A stretch of DNA of 6,192 nt from an uncultured Porphyromonadaceae bacterium (GCA_900540625.1 UQGP01000070.1:1-6192), one strand, 5' to 3'. Positions 1-5,965 are shown, counted from the first letter of the stretch. Translations and numbers: made by a program. The notes: generated from the letters alone by a model not told the origin.

Positions 1-81
1 AAGATTACCTTCGTGAGATCCTTGCCTCGGCCATAATTTGATGCGGTTGCCCTGGGGGTCTGCGACAAAATTCACACATTC
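1..81 (-). other. Possible C-terminal fragment of a VOC/glyoxalase-like protein, cut by the window edge
   Basis: Read leftward from a TAA stop at 82-84, the minus strand is open for 27 codons to the window edge and contains NFVADPQGNRIKLW. This resembles the DPxGNxxEL signature near the C-terminus of the vicinal-oxygen-chelate (glyoxalase/bleomycin-resistance) fold. The usual Glu of that signature is Lys here. The N-terminal part of such a domain would have to lie at higher coordinates, which are occupied by a repeat array and another gene, so this would be a remnant. An alternative is that the plus strand holds the last 12 codons of a gene ending in TGA at 39-41 (DYLREILASAII), giving a convergent pair. 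The stretch is too short to decide. Confidence 0.25.
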
Positions 82-82
82 T

Positions 83-165
83 TAATAATAGCTATAATAG
101 CCGTAATGGCCGCAACAGCGCTATTACAGCTATCACGGCCATTACGGCTATCTCGGCAGCCCGGG
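83..165. repeat. Array of 9-bp near-palindromic units, inverted about its centre
   Basis: The stretch divides into 9-mers: TAATAATAG, CTATAATAG, CCGTAATGG, CCGCAACAG, then CG, then CTATTACAG, CTATCACGG, CCATTACGG, CTATCTCGG and a weaker CAGCCCGGG. They roughly follow C-Y-R-T-N-A-Y-R-G, which is itself close to palindromic. The array lies between the barrel-protein stop codon and the left-edge sequence and is not explained by any gene. Confidence 0.6.
97..151 (-). terminator. Probable terminator hairpin after the outer membrane protein gene
   Basis: Positions 97-112 (ATAGCCGTAATGGCCG) and 136-151 are exact reverse complements, giving a 16-bp stem around a 23-nt loop. On the minus strand the stem begins 16 nt after the TGA stop at 168-170. 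No clean T-run follows on that strand, only an A/T-rich stretch (CTATTATTAAG), so termination efficiency is uncertain. The hairpin is formed by units of the 9-bp array. If a plus-strand gene ends at 41 it could serve both directions. Confidence 0.5.
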
Positions 166-167
166 TA

Positions 168-2357
168 TCAATGCAGAATGCCGGAGGCGGATTTTGCGGC
201 ATCGGGGTTGAGGTCGGCCTCAGAATCGCTCTTGCTCTTTTTGCCGAAGCCGAAGGTGTATGTCACCTTGGCTTGTATCAACGCGTGGTTGTCGACGCCG
301 TAGTTCTGACGTGTGACATCGTAGTACGCCGAGGCCATCTCGGTGGTTGAGGTGCGCCAGTGCCAGCGGAACATATTCTGTAGTTGCAGGTTGACGTTCC
401 ACGAGCCGTTGCCCCATCCGGCGGCCACGGCAAAGGCGTCCCGTGAGCGTGTGTAAAATCCTGACATACTATCATCAAATGAGTACATACGGCTGACGTA
501 AGCGACTACGAAGTTGAAATTGCCGACATAGTACATCGCCTGCACATATCCCGAAAGGACGGACTTGTCGAGGTCGTAGGGTCGTCCGTTGTGCGTAATG
601 CTTTCGGTGAGGCTGCCGGCGATATTGAACTTGCCGCCGAGGGGTCGCCAATTGACATTGAAGCCGACATTGTAGCTTCCATATCCGCCGGCGGGCTGGA
701 TGATATTGCGCACGAGTGCCTGCTGTTGTGCCATGGGCTGATAATCGAAGGCGGCACGATTGCCTACAAGCCATCCGTAAGCGTAGCCGCTGAACCGCCA
801 GGCGTTGGAGGGCATATACACGTACTGGACACCGAAGTCCCAGCTACGATAGTCCGTCAGCAACGGATTGCCGGTGTACCACAGCAGCGGCGAAGATTGT
901 ATCAGCCTGTCGCTCTTGTAGTTGGAGGATACAGGCCACCCGGCGGTGTGCATATACGCGCTCAGCGAGTTCTTGGAATTGGGCGAGTATTGCAGGTTCA
1001 CGTCGGCAAACGGCGAGTTGAAGTCGTTGCGCACGCCGTTGTAGTCTATATGCGACAGATTCCATCCGAAGCCCACCGAAGAGCTGAACCCGCCGCGGCT
1101 GAACGAGTACCTGGCATCGAAGTTCCCCGTATAGGAGGACGTGCGGTCGAGCGCCTCGGTGTTGCCGGTATACTGGGTGTGGTTGTGTTCGTACTTGCCA
1201 TAGCCGTATATGGTGAGGGAGTGCCCGCCGCCAAAGGTGTGCCCGTATTCTATGGAGGCGTTGCCCACGCTTGTATAGTCCTGTGCGCCGTTGATGATGG
1301 GTGCCAGCCCGACCTCGGTATACGATGTGCCGTTGGTCGTGGATGTGTATGCGTAGAAAGGCTGGATAGTCAACGAGTTGCGCTCGCCCAGCCCTATGTA
1401 GAAGTATCCGCTGTAGGTGGCGTTGCGGCTGCGGCTGTTGTTGACGGTGGTGTATTCCGAGTTGTCGTATGCGCCGGCCGAATATGTCACCGCACCTTGG
1501 CTGTCTTTGTGCGGGATGCGTGTGTCGCGGAATACCAGGGTGTTGTTGGCCGTAAATTTGTCCGAGAGGTAGCGGGCGCGGAAGCTGGCGCTATAGTCGT
1601 TGCGGCGGTATTTGGCGCCTGTCGACGTGGATTGACGCTCGATGGTATTGATGCCGCCCGTCTCGTCGGGCAGACGGAATGTCTCGGTTTGCGCCGTACC
1701 GGTATGGTCGTTGGCACAATAATATCCGTAGCCCATGACGTCGAAGGTCATACGGCGGTAATTGAATCGTCCGTTGACTTGCGCCTGGCCGGAATTGGCC
1801 CAAAAGTTTTCGTACAGACGTGTGCGGACATATCCGCCGTAATCATACTTGCGCATTATGAAATTGATGACGTTGGTCTTGCCGCCGAAGCGCGTGTCCG
1901 TAGGCGACTGCAAGTACTCGACGCGCAGCACGTCCGAGGTGCGCATCATCTCGAGTTCGTCCTGAGTCGCCGGTACATAATCGATAAATACGGCGACAGC
2001 CTGCCCGCTGACGGTCTTGACGGCCGTCGACCCGAAAGGCACGCTTATCTGCGGGATGTCCATACGCGAGAGCAGGTCGGTGGCGCTCTGCGAGGCGTTG
2101 CGCTGGCGCTTGGTGGGTATGTACACGGATTTTTCGGCGCCGGTGTGCTGCATGGACGCCTCGACGGTGACAGCGTCCAGGGTTTCGTAATCTGTCGTGT
2201 CGACAGCCGCGGTGTCTGCTGCGATGGCGGCAACCTCGGCGCTATCCGCCGAAATAACCGATGCGGACGCTGCTGCATCGGATGTCATCGAGCCGCCGGC
2301 TGCAGCCGAGGCCGCTGTCATACAGCTGATTGCAAGAATTGAGATTGGTCTTTTCAT
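168..2357 (-). CDS. TonB-dependent-receptor-like outer membrane beta-barrel protein
   Basis: A 729-aa protein predicted to sit in the outer membrane. MKRPISILAISCMTAASAAA is a short Sec signal, with cleavage likely around residues 17-22. A Cys at residue 12 is a poor lipobox. An Ala-rich linker (about 22-55) precedes a TonB-box-like TLDAVTVEA (59-67). A plug-like domain (about 75-170) ends in DVLRVEYLQSPTDTRFGGKTN, resembling the VERIEV...G core of plug domains. From about 175 to 705 there are alternating aromatic beta-strands. The last strand, TYTFGF (699-704), is followed by a polar 25-residue tail. There is no N-terminal carboxypeptidase-like domain and no SusD partner next door, so the substrate cannot be named. 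I chose the ATG at 2355-2357 because the signal peptide starts there. The frame stays open to an ATG at 2486, but that would add 43 basic residues ahead of the signal and would begin at the predicted transcription start. Codons are strongly G/C-ending. Confidence 0.85.
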   Translation of the reverse strand: MKRPISILAISCMTAASAAAGGSMTSDAAASASVISADSAEVAAIAADTAAVDTTDYETLDAVTVEASMQHTGAEKSVYIPTKRQRNASQSATDLLSRMDIPQISVPFGSTAVKTVSGQAVAVFIDYVPATQDELEMMRTSDVLRVEYLQSPTDTRFGGKTNVINFIMRKYDYGGYVRTRLYENFWANSGQAQVNGRFNYRRMTFDVMGYGYYCANDHTGTAQTETFRLPDETGGINTIERQSTSTGAKYRRNDYSASFRARYLSDKFTANNTLVFRDTRIPHKDSQGAVTYSAGAYDNSEYTTVNNSRSRNATYSGYFYIGLGERNSLTIQPFYAYTSTTNGTSYTEVGLAPIINGAQDYTSVGNASIEYGHTFGGGHSLTIYGYGKYEHNHTQYTGNTEALDRTSSYTGNFDARYSFSRGGFSSSVGFGWNLSHIDYNGVRNDFNSPFADVNLQYSPNSKNSLSAYMHTAGWPVSSNYKSDRLIQSSPLLWYTGNPLLTDYRSWDFGVQYVYMPSNAWRFSGYAYGWLVGNRAAFDYQPMAQQQALVRNIIQPAGGYGSYNVGFNVNWRPLGGKFNIAGSLTESITHNGRPYDLDKSVLSGYVQAMYYVGNFNFVVAYVSRMYSFDDSMSGFYTRSRDAFAVAAGWGNGSWNVNLQLQNMFRWHWRTSTTEMASAYYDVTRQNYGVDNHALIQAKVTYTFGFGKKSKSDSEADLNPDAAKSASGILH

Positions 2358-2378
2358 CTTGATTGGTCTTTTTATCTT
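2343..2378. repeat. 18-bp tandem duplication spanning the start codon of the outer membrane protein gene
   Basis: Plus-strand positions 2343-2360 (GATTGGTCTTTTCATCTT) and 2361-2378 (GATTGGTCTTTTTATCTT) are adjacent direct repeats with one difference. On the minus strand both read AAGATRAAAAGACCAATC. The downstream copy holds the chosen ATG, and the upstream copy has ATA at the same place. The in-frame translation therefore shows KIKRPI followed by KMKRPI. Confidence 0.85.
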
Positions 2379-2493
2379 CGGGTCGGGTGATTTGCCGTTA
2401 AGTTTTTCGGACGTCTTCGGGCGTATCGCCTCGGGACATCGCCTTGCGCGGCATTTTTTCTCGGCCTTTGATAATATGACGCACAATATGTAC

Positions 2494-2501
2494 CAAACGT
2501 A
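2494..2501 (-). promoter_or_regulatory. Candidate -7 box of the outer membrane protein gene
   Basis: The minus strand reads TACGTTTG here, matching the Bacteroidetes -7 consensus TAnnTTTG. I do not see a convincing -33 TTTG at the usual 19-21 nt spacing; only a T-run (from about 2516-2522) lies nearby. Transcription would start near 2488, giving a leader of about 130 nt before the ATG at 2357. Confidence 0.45.
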
Positions 2502-2787
2502 ACAGTCCGCGCATTAAAAAAAGGTTAAATATGAATTTTTTTGCGTTGCACTCCGTTTATGCAGCTCTTGCGCTGACCGATGCGGTTTTTCGGCGTCGGA
2601 TTAGCCGGCCAGCGACAATCGTTGGCGACCTCAAATTATCGCGAATTTGCGTGCAAAGCCGCTTGATGCACTCTTAACACATCTTAACCCAAAAGTGCCA
2701 AATGAGGCCCGATTTAACTAAGATTTGCTAAAACGACAAATATTTAATAATATTAAACATTTGAAGGGCGGTTTTTACCCGAAAATC

Positions 2788-2819
2788 TTTTCCTATCTAA
2801 AAAAGTATGTCTACCTTTG
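2788..2819 (+). promoter_or_regulatory. Promoter of the inositol-3-phosphate synthase gene
   Basis: TACCTTTG at 2812-2819 matches the Bacteroidetes -7 box TAnnTTTG exactly. TTTT at 2788-2791 sits 20 nt upstream in place of the -33 TTTG, one base off consensus. The A/T-rich stretch upstream could act as an UP-like element. Transcription would begin near 2824-2826, leaving a leader of about 116 nt. Confidence 0.65.
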
Positions 2820-2824
2820 TCCCA

Positions 2825-2890
2825 CTTTTTCGGAGGTCCGTCCGCGATCCCCTCGGTATATTACCCCCGATTGCGTCGATGCCGAAAGAG
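2825..2890 (+). promoter_or_regulatory. Candidate structured leader of the inositol synthase mRNA
   Basis: Nested pairing is visible. Positions 2825-2833 pair with 2882-2890 (9 bp, one G-U). Inside, 2843-2849 pairs with 2869-2875 (7 bp, one G-U), and GGT at 2855-2857 can pair with ACC at 2863-2865. The outer stem starts at about the predicted transcription start. I recognise no known riboswitch class, and pairing by chance is possible. Confidence 0.3.
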
Positions 2891-2941
2891 TCTGAAAAAC
2901 TACAAAAATAGAAAATACACGTAAACCACTTATCAACTATT

Positions 2942-4249
2942 ATGAGCAATCCTAATGTTAAGCCCGCCCAAGGCAAACTGGGCGTGATGGTTGTCGGCCT
3001 CGGCGCCGTCTCCACAACATTTATGACCGGTGTGCTGATGACCCGTAAAGGCCTGGCCAAACCCGTAGGCAGCATGACCCAATACGACAAAATCCGTGTG
3101 GGCAAAGGTGCTGACAAAAAATACCTCCACTACAAAGACATCGTGCCCATCGCCGAACTCAACGACATCGAGTTCGCCGCTTGGGACGTATATCCCGCCA
3201 ACGCTTACGAGTCGGCCATCAACGCCGAAGTGCTCAAAGAAAAAGACATCGAACCCGTAGCCGACGAGCTCAAAGCCATCAAGCCCATGCGCGCCGCTTT
3301 CGACCACAACTACGCTAAACGCCTCGACGGCGAAAACTACATGAAGGGTGCCACCCGCTGGGAAATGGTCGAGAACATCCGCAAAGACATCCGCGACTTC
3401 AAAGCCGCCAAGAACCTTGACCGCATAGTCGTACTGTGGGCCGCTTCCACCGAAGTTTACGTCCCCGTAGACGAAAAAGTACACTACAAACTCGCCGCCC
3501 TCGAAGCAGCCATGAAGGCTGACGACAAAGAGCACGTAGCTCCCTCCATGTGCTACGCATATGCAGCTCTCAAAGAAGGCGCTCCCTTCATCATGGGCGC
3601 CCCCAACACCACCGTCGACATCCCCGCAATGTGGGAACTGGCCGAACAAACCAAGATGCCCATCGCCGGCAAGGACTTCAAGACCGGTCAAACACTCGTT
3701 AAATCCGGCTTCGCCCCCATCATCGGCACACGCTGCCTCGGCCTGAACGGATGGTTCTCTACCAATATCCTCGGCAACCGCGACGGCCTCGTACTCGACG
3801 AACCCGCCAACTTCCGCACCAAAGAGGTTTCCAAACTGTCCACCCTCGAGACCATCCTCGAAGCCGACAAGCAGCCCGACCTCTACAGCAACTACTACCA
3901 CAAAGTACGTATCAACTACTACCCCCCGCGCAACGACAATAAGGAAGGCTGGGACAACATCGACATCTTCGGATGGATGGGATACCCCATGCAAATCAAA
4001 ATCAACTTCCTGTGCCGCGACTCCATCCTCGCCGCTCCCCTGTGCCTCGACCTGGTACTGCTCAGCGACCTCGCCGCTCGCGCCGGCCGCTTCGGCATCC
4101 AGCGCTTCCTGAGCTTCTTCCTCAAGAGCCCTATGCACGACTACACCCAAGGCGAAGAAGCTGTCAACCACCTGTTCCAGCAGTACGTCATGCTCAAGAA
4201 CGCCATCCGCGAAATGGGCGGCTACGAAGCTGACGAAGAAATCGACTAA
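2942..4249 (+). CDS. Inositol-3-phosphate synthase (D-glucose 6-phosphate to 1D-myo-inositol 3-phosphate)
   Basis: A 435-aa cytoplasmic, NAD-dependent enzyme that converts glucose 6-phosphate to inositol 3-phosphate by oxidation, aldol cyclisation and reduction. The N-terminus has the Rossmann loop GVMVVGLGAVSTTF (14-27). The family's active-site block is present: GKDFKTGQTLVKS (243-255), matching DFKSGQTK.KS of the eukaryotic enzymes, then STNILGNRDG (273-282). The conserved C-terminal block is HKVRINYYPP...KEGWDN (320-339) and CRDSILAAPLCLDLVLLSDLA (358-378). Lysines 244, 247 and 254 are candidates for the catalytic and phosphate-binding set. The length fits the shorter bacterial enzymes; eukaryotic ones run to about 510-530 aa. 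In Bacteroides this enzyme feeds inositol lipid synthesis. The gene has its own promoter and terminator, and no phosphatidylinositol-phosphate synthase or phosphatase gene lies beside it. Codons are very biased (mostly C-ending; no TTA, CTA or TCA), which suggests high expression. No Shine-Dalgarno precedes the ATG, as is usual in this phylum. Family assignment is secure. Confidence 0.95.
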   Translation: MSNPNVKPAQGKLGVMVVGLGAVSTTFMTGVLMTRKGLAKPVGSMTQYDKIRVGKGADKKYLHYKDIVPIAELNDIEFAAWDVYPANAYESAINAEVLKEKDIEPVADELKAIKPMRAAFDHNYAKRLDGENYMKGATRWEMVENIRKDIRDFKAAKNLDRIVVLWAASTEVYVPVDEKVHYKLAALEAAMKADDKEHVAPSMCYAYAALKEGAPFIMGAPNTTVDIPAMWELAEQTKMPIAGKDFKTGQTLVKSGFAPIIGTRCLGLNGWFSTNILGNRDGLVLDEPANFRTKEVSKLSTLETILEADKQPDLYSNYYHKVRINYYPPRNDNKEGWDNIDIFGWMGYPMQIKINFLCRDSILAAPLCLDLVLLSDLAARAGRFGIQRFLSFFLKSPMHDYTQGEEAVNHLFQQYVMLKNAIREMGGYEADEEID

Positions 4250-4259
4250 TACAGACAGA

Positions 4260-4281
4260 ATTCGGCATATCACCGCCGAAT
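4260..4281 (+). repeat. Small hairpin after the inositol synthase stop codon
   Basis: ATTCGGC (4260-4266) and GCCGAAT (4275-4281) form a 7-bp stem with an 8-nt loop, 10 nt after the TAA stop. No T-run follows, so it is more likely a 3' end stabilising structure than a terminator. Confidence 0.35.
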
Positions 4282-4299
4282 AATCGGTTTTGAACACAA

Positions 4300-4343
4300 A
4301 AGTGAGGCGTGACCATTCAGGTCGCGCCTCACTTCCTTTTTTT
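4300..4343 (+). terminator. Strong intrinsic terminator of the inositol synthase gene
   Basis: Positions 4300-4314 pair with 4320-4334 in a 15-bp stem with one G-U pair and a 5-nt loop (ATTCA), starting 50 nt after the stop codon. CC and then a run of seven T (4337-4343) follow. The A-run just before the stem gives a shorter T-run on the opposite strand, so weak action toward the left is possible. Confidence 0.9.
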
Positions 4344-4415
4344 GTGTGTACTCCCCACCATCCGACCCGGACCCAATCCGCCTATTCCCACAGTGTCAAA
4401 ATGGTAGAAACAGTA

Positions 4416-4435
4416 GGGCGCTATATATAGCGCCC
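4416..4435. repeat. 20-bp perfect palindrome in the convergent intergenic region
   Basis: GGGCGCTATATATAGCGCCC is identical to its reverse complement. It lies between the terminator at 4343 and the ATPase stop at 4518. It resembles the short GC-armed extragenic palindromes found scattered in gut Bacteroidales genomes, but this window holds only one copy. On the minus strand it lies about 80 nt after the ATPase stop and lacks a T-run, so it is not a standard terminator. Confidence 0.6.
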
Positions 4436-4517
4436 GCACAATAACTCGACATTAAGACACAACGGTCTTAATATTACGCTTTCCAAAGGAATTCTACGGA
4501 TTGGACAGCAGGAGTCT

Positions 4518-5771
4518 CTATAAATCTAACGAATTGGGATTCAACAGGAAATCATAGATACTGATGGTGACAATGCCGTCCTCGTCGTGAAGCACCGGGG
4601 TGTACTCGCCCGATATGATGATTTTCTTGAAGGAGTCGTCAATGCCGTACAACGAGTGTTTCTCCTGCTTCACCTTTTGTTCATCCACCATCCGGTAGGC
4701 CGATTGGATGTAGTAGCGGCGGCTACCTTGGTTGCAGACAAAATCGACCTCGTAATATTGACGCTCGCGTCCGCCGTTTTCATTTCGTTCTTGCTTCGGA
4801 ACTACGCCGACATCAACATTGAACCCACGAGCCAACAACTCGTTGAAAATCACATTTTCGAGCAGATGAGTGTATTCCACTTGTCGAAAGTTCAGCCGGA
4901 CGTTTCGTAATCCGCAGTCGGCGAAATAGTATTTTGAGGCACTTTCGATATACCTCTTACCCTTTATATCGTATCGATCTGCTTTCTCGGCGAGAAACGA
5001 CTCGCAGATATATTCAAGGTAGTTGACTATTGTATTGCGACTTACATTTTCATGCTTCACACTGTTGAACGTGTTTGCCAATTTGGTCGCATTAGTCAGC
5101 CCGCCGATAGTCGATGACAGAATGTTGAGCAATTCCTCAAGCACCTCTTTGTCGCGAATCTTGTATCGGACCACGATATCACTTACATAGGTTTTCTCGA
5201 AGAGAGCCTTCAGAAAAGAGGCTTTATCTTCTACGGAATCCTTGAGAACTACTTGAGGCATACCGCCATAAACCATATAATTACGCAGTGCTTCGGCCTT
5301 GTCAAGTTTGCATACCGAATAATACTCACCGAATGACAACGGTCTAAGCCGAATTTCGTCGCCGCGGCCTGCAAACTCCGTTCTCACCTGCTTTGAAAGG
5401 AAACGCGCGTTACTGCCGGTGACATAGACGTCTGCATTTGGCATATTCAGGTAACTATTAAGCACATCATCAAATTCAGGAACAAGTTGGATTTCGTCTA
5501 CCATTATGTAGTGCATCCTGTCATCCTTGAGCCTCGAATCGATATAAGCAAGCAGGGCATCCGGCTCCCTCAATGCAGCATTTCGTCTGTCCTCAAGATT
5601 GATATTGATAATGTGATCTTCGTCCACTCCCTGTTCTCTCAACCAATTGGCATATATAGTAGAGAGCAGGAATGACTTGCCGCAACGACGAATGCCGGTC
5701 ACGATTTTTATCATGCCGTTGTGCCGACGTGCTATGAGCTTGCGGAGGTAGTTGTCTCTTTGGATTATCAT
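4518..5771 (-). CDS. AAA-type ATPase with DUF4143 C-terminal domain, function unknown
   Basis: A 417-aa soluble protein. The N-terminal P-loop ATPase domain (about 1-190) has Walker A TGIRRCGKS (25-33), Walker B YIMVDEIQ (88-95), a sensor-like VYVTGSNARFLS (115-126), and GRGDEIRLRPLSFGEYY (135-151), which is typical of this family. A winged-helix-like stretch (about 225-260, LTNATKLANTF...TIVNYLEYI) follows. The DUF4143 domain ends in a PD-(D/E)XK-like fold with E305 and EVDFV (341-345). Where active nucleases have E-x-K, it has IQSAY (355-359), so catalysis is doubtful. Family members are common in multiple copies in gut Bacteroidales and no general function is settled. The ATG at 5769-5771 is supported by the family's usual start (MIIQRDNYL) and sits 2 nt from a palindrome that overlaps its promoter. 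Codons are more A/T-ending than in the other two genes. It ends in TAG with no obvious terminator. Confidence 0.9.
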   Translation of the reverse strand: MIIQRDNYLRKLIARRHNGMIKIVTGIRRCGKSFLLSTIYANWLREQGVDEDHIININLEDRRNAALREPDALLAYIDSRLKDDRMHYIMVDEIQLVPEFDDVLNSYLNMPNADVYVTGSNARFLSKQVRTEFAGRGDEIRLRPLSFGEYYSVCKLDKAEALRNYMVYGGMPQVVLKDSVEDKASFLKALFEKTYVSDIVVRYKIRDKEVLEELLNILSSTIGGLTNATKLANTFNSVKHENVSRNTIVNYLEYICESFLAEKADRYDIKGKRYIESASKYYFADCGLRNVRLNFRQVEYTHLLENVIFNELLARGFNVDVGVVPKQERNENGGRERQYYEVDFVCNQGSRRYYIQSAYRMVDEQKVKQEKHSLYGIDDSFKKIIISGEYTPVLHDEDGIVTISIYDFLLNPNSLDL

Positions 5772-5773
5772 TC

Positions 5774-5813
5774 TACTGACAATTTCTGTGCCTTGTCACA
5801 GAAATTGTCAGTA
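5774..5813. repeat. Palindrome copy 1, between the promoter and ATG of the ATPase gene
   Basis: The 17-bp arms TACTGACAATTTCTGTG (5774-5790) and CACAGAAATTGTCAGTA (5797-5813) are exact reverse complements around CCTTGT. The palindrome ends 2 bp from the ATPase start codon on one side and abuts its -7 box on the other. This placement suits an operator bound by a dimeric regulator, or an mRNA hairpin that hides the start. Confidence 0.9.
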
Positions 5814-5845
5814 CAAAGTTAAGCGGATATTTCTGTTCAGACAAA
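5814..5845 (-). promoter_or_regulatory. Consensus Bacteroidetes promoter of the ATPase gene
   Basis: On the minus strand, TTTG (5845-5842), a 20-nt spacer and TAACTTTG (5821-5814) match both promoter boxes exactly. Transcription would start near 5807-5810, inside palindrome copy 1, leaving a leader of roughly 36-39 nt made almost entirely of the hairpin. Confidence 0.8.
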
Positions 5846-5915
5846 TCTTTCGATGATTTGTGTGTATATAACTTTCAAATTCTTCCATAAAATTAGTTTT
5901 AGAACCGGGAATCAT

Positions 5916-5965
5916 CTTTCTACTGACAATTTCTGTGACATGTCACAGAAATTGTCAGTAGAAAG
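5916..5965. repeat. Palindrome copy 2, perfect over 50 bp
   Basis: The sequence from 5916 to 5965 equals its own reverse complement, centred between 5940 and 5941, with no unpaired loop. Its central 40 bp (5921-5960) match copy 1 at 38 positions. The two differences lie in the centre: ACATGT here, CCTTGT in copy 1. On the minus strand an ATG (5915-5913) directly follows it, in nearly the same relation as the ATPase start to copy 1. Confidence 0.95.

Larger units (their letters stand above)
2358..2941. other. Divergent intergenic region between barrel gene and inositol synthase
   Basis: These 584 bp contain no supportable gene. They hold the minus-strand -7 box at 2494-2501 and the plus-strand promoter near 2788-2819. 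A small inverted repeat lies at 2608-2626 (GCCAGCGA, 3-nt loop, TCGTTGGC, one wobble). Two TCTTAAC heptamers start 10 bp apart at 2672 and 2682. An A/T-rich stretch at 2730-2760 contains TTTAATAATATTAAA, a 15-bp palindrome. Roles for the last three are unknown. Confidence 0.6.

Noticed and set aside
591..2342. 583-codon open frame on the plus strand, antisense to the barrel protein gene
   Set aside because: Same cause: it mirrors the biased codons of the barrel gene in register and gives a V/G/A/R-rich protein with no domain.
2358..2486. N-terminal extension of the barrel protein to the ATG at 2486
   Set aside because: It would place 43 mostly basic residues before a clear signal peptide, and that ATG coincides with the predicted transcription start. 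The part nearest the ATG comes from the 18-bp duplication.
2933..4297. 454-codon open frame on the minus strand, antisense to the inositol synthase
   Set aside because: It is codon-for-codon in register with a certain gene, and is open only because that gene avoids TTA, CTA and TCA. Its translation is low-complexity (V/G/F/D-rich) with no recognisable domain.
4518..5771. The ATPase as an IstB-like or other transposition helper
   Set aside because: The GRGDEIRLRPLSFGEYY block and C-terminal domain are those of the DUF4143 family, and no transposase or terminal repeats are present.
5774..5965. The two palindromes as a CRISPR array or as the terminal inverted repeats of an insertion sequence
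   Set aside because: There are only two copies, each is itself a full palindrome, and the DNA between them holds a promoter rather than a spacer or a transposase. I see no target-site duplication.
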